Shown here: positions 10,130 to 17,600 of the stretch, piece after piece
Layout: every line of letters begins with the position of its first letter
Numbering within the stretch: the stretch's first letter is position 1
Virus record (IMG/VR): IMGVR_UViG_3300032181_000184
Span: 1-31,073 of that record
Source of the DNA: a virus
Strand: one strand, 5' to 3'
Length of the DNA stretch: 31,073 nt
Notes under the pieces: generated by a model
Database searches by the model: none
Told to the model about the DNA's origin: nothing
The model's input: the letters and a program-made list of their open reading frames with translations, nothing else
Program-made: the position numbers and the translations under genes

Positions 10130-10326
10130 TGTACATACAAGTTGAAGGTCATCCAAACCTAGTTAGAGACTCTTCTACTGGAGCAATTATCAACAAAGAT
10201 AAAATCTCTAGTAGGAGAGTCTCATCTGAGTTTCATAGTATGAAACATGACATAAATACATTGAAGGAAGAACTATCTGAAATCAAACAACTTCTTAGAG
10301 AGATCGTAAGAGATGCCAGCAATTAA
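10129..10326 (+). CDS. Small coiled-coil phage protein
   Basis: This 65-residue protein starts with YIQVEGHPNLVRDSSTGAII, a segment I recognise as a conserved small cyanophage protein of unknown function. Its second half (about residues 34-60) is a charged heptad-like helix containing INTLKEELSEIKQLLREIV, a likely oligomerising coiled coil. The ATG overlaps the upstream TGA by one base, and the gene overlaps the following fibre gene by 14 bases, so all three are probably translated together. A linker, trimeriser or assembly helper for the adjacent large proteins is plausible but unproven. Confidence 0.75.
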   Translation: MYIQVEGHPNLVRDSSTGAIINKDKISSRRVSSEFHSMKHDINTLKEELSEIKQLLREIVRDASN

Positions 10327-13300
10327 TGTAGCAAAAACAGATACCTTTGAAATTCAAAGGCAAAAAATCAATACGATAGCAGAGAACGTCTTCGCATTTG
10401 CTGCTGGTGGTAGTGATCTCGCCACAGGAAATCTGAAGTTAGGTGATGGTACAAAGAATGAACCTTCTCTAGCATTTACTTCAGATTTACAATTAGGTTT
10501 ATATAAATCTGAGCAGAATACTGCAACATTTGTTAGTGCAACTAAAAGAATTTTTGAATACAGTAATTCTGGTTCTGTATACTATAGAGACTTTATTATT
10601 AGAAAAGCAACTCTGTTTACTGAAGGTAGTGAAATTCAGGCATCGGGTCAAAATTATGATGTAGGTGGTTACGAAGATATTTCTGTCTTTGGTGGTACTG
10701 GTGAAAGTGGATCGTATAATATCACAGTTTCTGAGTATAGTGGTACTACTACCCCTGGACAAAACTATGTCTATGTTGGTCCAGAGGGTGGTACAGAATA
10801 TAGTAATATTCCCCTACAAGGTGGTAATGGTACAGGTAACCTTGTTAGTATTCTGTTTATTAACGGTGGATTTGGTACTACAAATATCGAGGTTTATGGA
10901 GAAGGTTACCAAGTAGGAGATGTCTTAACTCTACCAACATCAGTATCTAATGTTAGTGGTTCTGTAACTCAGGACCAAAATACCGTAACTGGAATTTCTA
11001 GTGTTGCTGGTATTATTGAAGGTATGATCGTCACCCAAACTGGCGGCACTGGAGCTCTTACTACACCTTTAGATCCTGAGAATAATCCTCTGGATATTGT
11101 TGTTAGTGGAGTCGATTCTGAAAATAATTCAATTACACTAAACACTAGTGCTTCTACTACTGGAACAATAGTATTAACTTTAACAGTTCCTTGGGGAGAT
11201 GCTGGCAGTGGTTACGCTTATACTATTGATAAAGTTGGTGTTGTTACTGCAATTGCAGTTAATAACCCTGGTAATGGTTACGCCGATGGAGACGTATTAA
11301 CAGTAAATCCTTTTGATTTAACACAACCTATTGACTATATTGTAGGTACGGTTTCGGGTCAATTAATTACATTCACTGGCACTGTTCCCAATAGTGCATA
11401 TTCACCAGGACAAACTGTTACTACGGTTGACCCGTCTGATAGTGAAGGTCTTACTTCGACTGGTGAAGTATTAGAAGTTAATCTTAGTGGCAGCAGTATT
11501 GCAAGTATTGTAGTTGCTTGGGCAGATGGTAGTGCAGATGTTGGGTATAATGTTACTGGTAATTCAACTCATAGTGTAGCATCAGTAGAAGATGTCAATA
11601 GATACACTTTAGATGATTCTGAAGATGGTAGCAATGTTCAAAATTTCCCAAGTTTAACTTTATTTGTAAACAATAGGTATAGATTTGATGTCCAGAATGT
11701 TGGTAGTCACCCATTCAGATTTAGTATTTTCCAAGATGGTATCCACAATCAATATTCCGAGACTGTAACTGTTGCTACTGATTCTAAAGATATTACGGTA
11801 ACTGATGCCTCCTCGATTCAAGTTGGCATGGCTGTTACTACAAATAATGAGACTGAACCTGGAGAATTTGCAGAGAATACTTTTGTTGAAGCAATTAACG
11901 GCAATACAATTACGTTAACAGAATTTCCATCTAGTCCTGGTGCTGCTGTTGCTGTATTTGCTGGTGTTCAATATGATGGCGCTGAAGTTACTTATGCAGA
12001 CGATTATGTAGTATTCACTCCTTCAGATACTACTCCAGCCACTATGTATTATTATTGTGGCGTCCATCCAGGTATGTCTGGTACTAGTTCAATTACTATT
12101 GATTTCAATAACCCCAAGACTTTTGGTTCGGGATTTGAAATTTTAGCATTTGAAGTACAAGAACTTGATATTATTACAGGTGCTGTTGCTGATGGTTCTT
12201 TCAATGTTTCTTCTATCACAGGTACTGATGTAAACGTAGAAACTATCACAACAACAGATATCACTGGAGACGAGGGAGAATTCACAAGAACCGTAACACC
12301 AGAAGTTGCGTTAGAATTGAACGCAGACAAAACAACCCTGACCTCCATTACTGCTTTGGGTGGAGAGATTATCTTTACTGGCACATCATTATCGCTTGGT
12401 GATAATTTTACAGTCAATGGAGACACTGGTACTCTCAATACTAATGGTATTATCAAGACTACCAACAAAATTAATGTCAATGATGTTCTGAGCATTGTTA
12501 ATGATACTATTTCTGCTACTACAAACCATAGTATCTTTATTGCTCCTGCTGCTGGAAAGATTACTAAAATTGATTCTGCGACAGCACTGGTTATCCCCAA
12601 AGGTGATACGTCTGCAAGACCTCTTGTGGGGCAGGTACAAGACGGTGCAATCCGCTTTAACACCGAAACGAACCAATATGAAGGATACAGCGAAACAACG
12701 TCTTCCTGGTCCTCTCTGGGCGGTGTTAGAGACCTTGACGGCAACACATACATCGATGCAGAAGCATTCCCAGGTGCAAATGACAATACTTTGTACTTCT
12801 ACAACGATAACGTTAATACATTACAGGTAACAAGAAACTTCTTAGACTTTAGAAACACTAAGAAGATTAGATCTGCAAACACCACCGCACCAACATATAC
12901 AGAGTGGTTTGCAAATATTCCTGTAACGGTTACTACACCCACCACAAAACTCAAGTACAGAAACAACATCTATGAGGTTGTCGGTGCTGGTGTTACCGCA
13001 ACATCTGGTAACGAACCAACCGATACTAGCGGAGATCCATTTATCAATGGTACTGCAACTCTACAGTGGATTGCTACTGCTGTAGATGCTCTAACATTCC
13101 AAGAAATTTCTGAAGTTCGTATTGACCCATTTGGAGATACTCCACTCGTTGTTAGTGGAGAACTTCGTTTCCTTGGAAATGTAATTTCTACAGACATCAA
13201 TGACTTAATTATTAGACCAAACTCTGGTAAGAAAGTTTCTATTGATGCAGCAAGTTCTTTAAAAATTCCTGTTGGAGATAACAACCAAAGAGGTGCTGCA

Positions 13301-14140
13301 GTAACTGGTTCGATTAGATTTAACACAGACATCCTTCAATATGAAGGTTATGATGGAAACAACTGGTCTTCTCTTGGTGGTGTTCGTGACGTTGATGGTA
13401 ACACGTACATCATCCCAGAAACTGCTCCTGGCGAAAACGAGAACACTTTGTTTTTCTACAACAACGGTGTAAACACTGTTAGAGTTACTGAGAATGAATT
13501 TATCTTTGATGGTATTGAAGATGTATTCTCCTCCACAACAGATAATCTGAATGTTAATATTGAAAGTCTGACATTCGAGAATGGTGCTCTGGTTCTAGAG
13601 CATAGTGATACTACTCAGACTTATCTCTATACCACCAGAGAGCACTTTGACATTGGTATGTCGCAAGGTCTTACCATTGACAAGTTCTTGAGACTATCTG
13701 ATACAGGTGATATTAAATACAATGTTAACTTCCCAAATGGTGGTGGAGTTCCAGATTTCTTGACCATGGTTAGTGGAGATTTGAGAACAGTTGAGTTTGC
13801 TGATGTTAGAATCAAATCTGCTGTTTCTACTTTGGTAAAAGGAACAAATGATACTTTTGGTACTGAAGTTTATAAAACTACAGATAAAGGAGCAAGAATT
13901 TTAATTACAGTCGAAAATACTACTCTAAACCAGAAAGAACAACTTGAACTTTCTGTTATAGATAATGGTACAGATATTGTATATACTGATTACGGTAACA
14001 TCAAGACTGGAATTGATTTGTTCACTGCAACTTTTGATTATAATGCATTAAACAATGTTAGAGTTAACGTATCTCTACATCCAGATCTAAATCTTGGAAA
14101 CTCTTGTAATGTAACAATCACCAGTTATGTAAATAAGTAA
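10313..14140 (+). CDS. Modular fibre-like structural protein with cupredoxin-like domain
   Basis: This 1275-residue protein opens with an N-terminus common in cyanophage fibre-like proteins (AINVAKTDTFEIQRQKINTI). Residues about 160-340 carry GxGY-type beta modules, interrupted near 217-292 by a GMIVTQTGG/NSITLNTSAS module. Residues about 420-595 form a cupredoxin-like domain: SHPF with H466, then YYYCGVHPGM giving C582, H585 and M588. A second GMxV/ITL module (residues 484-550) sits inside it. Residues about 755-843 and 980-1063 are two copies of an RFNT...YEGY...SLGGVRD.DGNTYI module common in cyanophage fibres. The C-terminus (about 1150-1275) is another conserved structural domain. A role in the baseplate fibre or host contact is likely from context. 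Copper binding is predicted from ligand residues only. The start overlaps the preceding gene, and only one base separates its stop from the next ATG. Confidence 0.8.
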   Translation: MPAINVAKTDTFEIQRQKINTIAENVFAFAAGGSDLATGNLKLGDGTKNEPSLAFTSDLQLGLYKSEQNTATFVSATKRIFEYSNSGSVYYRDFIIRKATLFTEGSEIQASGQNYDVGGYEDISVFGGTGESGSYNITVSEYSGTTTPGQNYVYVGPEGGTEYSNIPLQGGNGTGNLVSILFINGGFGTTNIEVYGEGYQVGDVLTLPTSVSNVSGSVTQDQNTVTGISSVAGIIEGMIVTQTGGTGALTTPLDPENNPLDIVVSGVDSENNSITLNTSASTTGTIVLTLTVPWGDAGSGYAYTIDKVGVVTAIAVNNPGNGYADGDVLTVNPFDLTQPIDYIVGTVSGQLITFTGTVPNSAYSPGQTVTTVDPSDSEGLTSTGEVLEVNLSGSSIASIVVAWADGSADVGYNVTGNSTHSVASVEDVNRYTLDDSEDGSNVQNFPSLTLFVNNRYRFDVQNVGSHPFRFSIFQDGIHNQYSETVTVATDSKDITVTDASSIQVGMAVTTNNETEPGEFAENTFVEAINGNTITLTEFPSSPGAAVAVFAGVQYDGAEVTYADDYVVFTPSDTTPATMYYYCGVHPGMSGTSSITIDFNNPKTFGSGFEILAFEVQELDIITGAVADGSFNVSSITGTDVNVETITTTDITGDEGEFTRTVTPEVALELNADKTTLTSITALGGEIIFTGTSLSLGDNFTVNGDTGTLNTNGIIKTTNKINVNDVLSIVNDTISATTNHSIFIAPAAGKITKIDSATALVIPKGDTSARPLVGQVQDGAIRFNTETNQYEGYSETTSSWSSLGGVRDLDGNTYIDAEAFPGANDNTLYFYNDNVNTLQVTRNFLDFRNTKKIRSANTTAPTYTEWFANIPVTVTTPTTKLKYRNNIYEVVGAGVTATSGNEPTDTSGDPFINGTATLQWIATAVDALTFQEISEVRIDPFGDTPLVVSGELRFLGNVISTDINDLIIRPNSGKKVSIDAASSLKIPVGDNNQRGAAVTGSIRFNTDILQYEGYDGNNWSSLGGVRDVDGNTYIIPETAPGENENTLFFYNNGVNTVRVTENEFIFDGIEDVFSSTTDNLNVNIESLTFENGALVLEHSDTTQTYLYTTREHFDIGMSQGLTIDKFLRLSDTGDIKYNVNFPNGGGVPDFLTMVSGDLRTVEFADVRIKSAVSTLVKGTNDTFGTEVYKTTDKGARILITVENTTLNQKEQLELSVIDNGTDIVYTDYGNIKTGIDLFTATFDYNALNNVRVNVSLHPDLNLGNSCNVTITSYVNK
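10961..11187 (+). other. GMxV/ITL beta-module, copy A
   Basis: Residues about 217-292 of the 1275-aa protein read as a compact beta module with hallmarks VTGISSVAGIIEGMIVTQTG and later NSITLNTSASTTG. It lies between two halves of a GxGY region (GEGYQVGDVLTLP before, GDAGSGYAYTIDKVG after). This suggests insertion into an existing domain. It resembles copy B at about 11762-11962. Confidence 0.5.
11569..12090 (+). other. Cupredoxin-like domain with type-1 copper ligand pattern
   Basis: Within the 1275-aa protein, SLTLFVNNRYRFDVQNVG leads into SHPFRF, with H466 encoded at 11708-11710. A later strand, VVFTPSDTTPATMYYYCGVH, runs into PGM; it carries C582 (12056-12058), H585 and M588. The order His ... 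Cys-x2-His-x2-Met is that of type-1 copper proteins, and the CxxHPxM loop has the spacing of the amicyanin loop CTPHPFM. There are 116 residues between H466 and C582. Removing the inserted module (484-550) leaves about 49, near the 47 of plastocyanin (His37-Cys84). Metal binding is untested. Confidence 0.65.
11762..11962 (+). other. GMxV/ITL beta-module, copy B, inside the cupredoxin domain
   Basis: Residues about 484-550 contain ITVTDASSIQVGMAVTTNN, then NGNTITLTEFPSSPGAAV. They match the plan of copy A in the same protein: a GMxV strand, a loop, then an N-x-ITL strand and a Ser-rich turn. The module falls between the first copper-ligand His and the Cys-His-Met loop of the surrounding domain. 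Confidence 0.5.
12577..12840 (+). repeat. RFNT-EGY-SLGGVRD fibre module, copy 1
   Basis: Residues about 755-843 of the 1275-aa protein run LVIPKGD...GAIRFNTETNQYEGY...WSSLGGVRDLDGNTYI...NTLYFYNDNVNTLQVT. The same order of motifs recurs at 13249-13500. This module is common in cyanophage fibre-like proteins and probably forms a trimeric beta-structured shaft segment (inference). Confidence 0.65.
13249..13500 (+). repeat. RFNT-EGY-SLGGVRD fibre module, copy 2
   Basis: This is the second copy of the module (SSLKIPVGD...GSIRFNTDILQYEGY...WSSLGGVRDVDGNTYI...NTLFFYNNGVNTVRVT). It lies about 670 bases downstream of copy 1. DNA-level divergence is clear while the protein motifs are kept, which indicates an old duplication. 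Confidence 0.65.
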
Positions 14141-14141
14141 G

Positions 14142-14651
14142 ATGGCAACAAACATTTCAACTTTTGATTCTGTACATGGTTTTTCAGTTAGCAATACTAC
14201 TATTGTTAACGAACTCAACGATGCCCAGAATCTAAATAGTCTAGAATTAAAGAATCAAACATTTACCGATAGTTCGGCAACCACGTTTATTCTTAGAGGA
14301 TTGAACACCGCTGTTCTCTCCTTGGATAATGTTGGTTCTCAAATCACCTTACCTAATAATACAATTAATTTTATTACAGCGCATATTATTGGCGTCAATG
14401 ATAGCGGTGGTGGAAACATCTCAAAGAAATTTGAGTCTGTTGTAACTAATGATGCTGCGGGTCAGGTACAAACACTTTCCACAATGGAAACTATTATCAA
14501 AGATAGTATTCCATCAGGTCAAGAATGGACATGCGTTCCTTTCGATAGTGGTAGTGCAAATAAGTTTAGTTATTCAACAGTTAGAGCGGGTACTACCAAC
14601 GAAATTAAGTGGGTAGCAGTGGCACAAGTCATTAGTATTGATTGGACTTGA
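14142..14651 (+). CDS. Small structural protein of the cyanophage fibre region
   Basis: This 169-residue protein has a repetitive, Asn/Ser/Thr-rich N-terminal half. Its C-terminal half contains KKFESVVTNDAAGQVQTLST, ETIIKDSIPSGQEWTCVPFD and a final EIKWVAVAQVISIDW strand. I recognise this second half as a beta-rich domain found in other cyanophage structural proteins, but I know no defined function. It has no signal peptide, membrane segment or catalytic motif. It begins one base after the stop of the 1275-aa fibre gene and ends just before a new late promoter, so it is the last gene of its transcription unit. A head-fibre, tip or capping role would fit the context but is a guess. Confidence 0.72.
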   Translation: MATNISTFDSVHGFSVSNTTIVNELNDAQNLNSLELKNQTFTDSSATTFILRGLNTAVLSLDNVGSQITLPNNTINFITAHIIGVNDSGGGNISKKFESVVTNDAAGQVQTLSTMETIIKDSIPSGQEWTCVPFDSGSANKFSYSTVRAGTTNEIKWVAVAQVISIDWT

Positions 14652-14654
14652 TGC

Positions 14655-14661
14655 TAAATAT
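14655..14661 (+). promoter_or_regulatory. Late promoter motif CTAAATA
   Basis: CTAAATA starts four bases after the stop of the 169-aa gene, 35 bases before the ATG of the 3489-aa gene. It is identical to the box at 1999-2005 and begins the third late unit. No terminator hairpin precedes it, so read-through from upstream is likely as well. Confidence 0.6.
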
Positions 14662-14687
14662 ACTATAGGATTATCCCACCATCAGCG

Positions 14688-14695
14688 AGAGAGAA
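14688..14695 (+). promoter_or_regulatory. GAGAGAGA leader element before the giant fibre gene
   Basis: GAGAGAGA directly abuts the ATG at 14696. The same purine repeat precedes the genes at 111 and 2045, but here the spacing is almost zero, unusual for a ribosome binding site. The in-frame ATG at 14696 is nevertheless the natural start, because the protein begins MSFQFNSDKEILRAVNPSV, a normal N-terminus for such proteins. Confidence 0.35.
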
Positions 14696-17600
14696 ATGAG
14701 TTTTCAGTTTAATTCTGATAAGGAAATTTTAAGGGCGGTCAACCCATCGGTTATCGCAGACCAAACTTATGTAATTCGTGCTGGAACTGGGGCAACAGAG
14801 AGGGAGATCTTTAGAGCACAGTTAGACGCTGAGACAGGTCTACCTAGGGTAGGTATTAATAGAACTGGTAAAAGAGTTGAAAGAATTGATATTCCCGATG
14901 GACAGGGTGGTAGTGGGTACACCTTAGTCCCTACAGTTGAACTTAGTGCTCCAACTTTGGAGGGTGGTCGTCAAGCATTGGCATCGGCGGCAATTTTCAA
15001 TGGTCAAGTTAGTGCGATTATTGTTGATGATCCTGGTGATGGATACGAAACTGCTCCAGTCGTACAAATTAGTGGTGGTAATGGTACTGGTGCTGTTGGT
15101 ATCGCATTCCTAGATACTGTTGACTTTGAACTTGACATTAACGGTGCTATTAGAACATCTACGTCGATCATTTCAGACACGGCGAGAATTCTAAACCTGG
15201 ATATCGATAACTTCGTTACTCCAGACGCAAACTTTAGAGCACCAAACTTAAAAACTTATATTAACAACAGTGGTACTCTCTGGGCACCTAACGTTATTGT
15301 TCAGAAGAATACTTTTAGATATTTTGGTGGTAATGTATATCAGGTTATTGAAACTGGTACTACTGGAACCTCTGCTCCTACACACATTGATGGTATTGAG
15401 GCGAACGGAACCGCACAACTGAAGCATATTGGTTTCCGTATTGTTGACGATACTCAACCTTACTACGAAGAGACTGGTGACTCAGGTCTCTATCCAAGAT
15501 CTATCACACCTCTCCTGGGTGATAAGTCTGACAAGATTGCAACTACAGAATATGTTCTGAACCTAGCACAGAACGACGTTGGTGGTCGTATCTACGTTTC
15601 GCAGACTATTGGTAGTGACGACAACGATGGTCGTTCTGCTGTTGCTCCTGTAAGAACAATTAAAAAAGCATGTCAGGAAGCATGGAAAACACCTGGCGTC
15701 AAAGAAACAATTATCGTTGCTGGCGGTGATTATCTAGAAGATAACCCAATTTCCATTCCTCCCGATGCATCGGTTGTTGGTGACAACCTGCGTCTGGTTA
15801 TCATCCGCCCAGCAAACCCAAGAAAGCATATTTTCAAATTTGGTGACAAGAACTATGTCATCGGTGTTACCTATCGTGACCAAATTGATTCCAACGGCGA
15901 CTCTGTTGCAACGTGGGACTTTGCTATGGTCTTCGATGACAAGCAAAGAATTGAAGTTGATGCATCTGCTAATGGAGACTTTGGATTAAGTTTCCCAGTT
16001 GGTCACCAGATCTTTGGTCCAAATCGTGAGAGAGTTACCTTCCAGACAAACACTGGTTTAAACCAGCTTACCGCTGGTCTATCTCTAAGAGGTGTTAACA
16101 CTGGTGCAACTGCATTAGTCAATGAAGTAGTATTTGACACAGTTACAGGTGTACAAGCTTACATCTCAGGTACTGCTAACATTGAAATTCTCAGTGGTTC
16201 ATTCATCTCTGGTGAAACATTTGAATACTTCATTACCACTCCATATACACCAACAAACGTAACCTACGATCCACAAACTGGTATCTCCGAGTTTACGGTT
16301 CCCAACCATGGATTTGCTAATGGTGATAAAATTCGTATTAACATCGAATCTCTTGGATTCACATGTGACATGGATGGAAACACCAATGTCAAATACTATC
16401 CAAGATCTTCCGACCCAATTGCAAACCAGTTCCTAACTATTTCTGCAGCAACAACTAATACATTTGAACTTGATGTTGGCGACTCTCAACTTGTCAATCA
16501 TCAGGTATCTTATGCTACCTATGACCCTGCATCTGGTGTTGCTGTTCTAACAATTGGCACTCATACGCTAACTGTAGGAACTTCTATTAAGTTAAGAACA
16601 GAGTCTCTTGGTTTTACCTGCTCTCAAGATGGTTATTCCAGTGTCCACTTCTATCCAAGAACAACTGACCCAGCATACGACACTGCGGTAGAAATTCTAG
16701 AAGTAACTTCTACAACAATTACAATTAACGTAGGTGCATCTGGACCTGACGATCAGTATGAACATGCATTTGATAGTGCTCTAGCAAACGCTGTTATCTC
16801 TGGTGGCAACTATCCACATACATTTGTATCTGCAAGAGCAAACGCACTGGATTATCTGGATGCAGAATATGAGTTCGTTTCTACTGACATTCAGTCCATT
16901 AGAGCAGAGGGTGAAGTTGTATTCACCAATGAACCAGGAGAAGTAGAGTATCCTATTTCCAGAATTGACTTCTCTCTACAGGGCACAGACGAAGTTGCTA
17001 CTGGTGGATTCCAATATGGATGGGACGGCGCTGGTCCAGAGGATCTTGGTGGTATCGTCTTCTACACCAACGCACTGATTGGTAGACAGAACGTCCACGA
17101 ACTAAAAGAAGGTCAAGAAATTCTAATTGAAGGTCTGCCTACTTCTGGTCCTGACTTATCATTCTTGAATGGTAAGCAGAGAATTTACAAAGTTCTCGAA
17201 GATGCTGACGGTCGTTCGAGACGTTTTGTTATTCCCAAAAAGACTTCGGTCATCACAGACTCCAATTTTGAACCTGGCAACCTAGCGAAGGTTTCTTCGG
17301 CATCTAAGGGCGTAACTCTTTCCTTGCTGAACTCGCCAAACAAATTTGATATGGCGACACCTGTAGCAAGAAGATTCCAAGATGCTTCTCTACAAATTAG
17401 AAACAATATCGACTTTATTGCAGATGAAGTTGTTGGTAGAGTCAATGATGAATTTAAGAAAGAATACTTTGCTGTATATGATGTAGATGGTACACCAACA
17501 CAGCAGTTCACTCCTACTGATGTAACTTATGATCCTGCGACTGGTCTTTCTACATTCACTGTTGCAAACCACGGGTTATCTGTTGGTGATGGTGTAAAGA

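Noticed and set aside
11569-12090. Host-derived plastocyanin acting in photosynthesis
   Set aside because: The domain lies inside a giant fibre protein, lacks a signal peptide and is interrupted by another module. A role in electron transport is not supported.
12052-12786. Antisense open frame of 244 codons
   Set aside because: It is opposite the continuous 1275-aa structural gene, has no recognisable family sequence, and every supported gene in the window is on the + strand. Its length follows from the codon bias of the sense gene.
15581-16246. Active polysaccharide lyase or depolymerase
   Set aside because: The beta-helix opening is present but no catalytic residue set can be identified by eye, and many cyanophage fibres use this fold only as a shaft.
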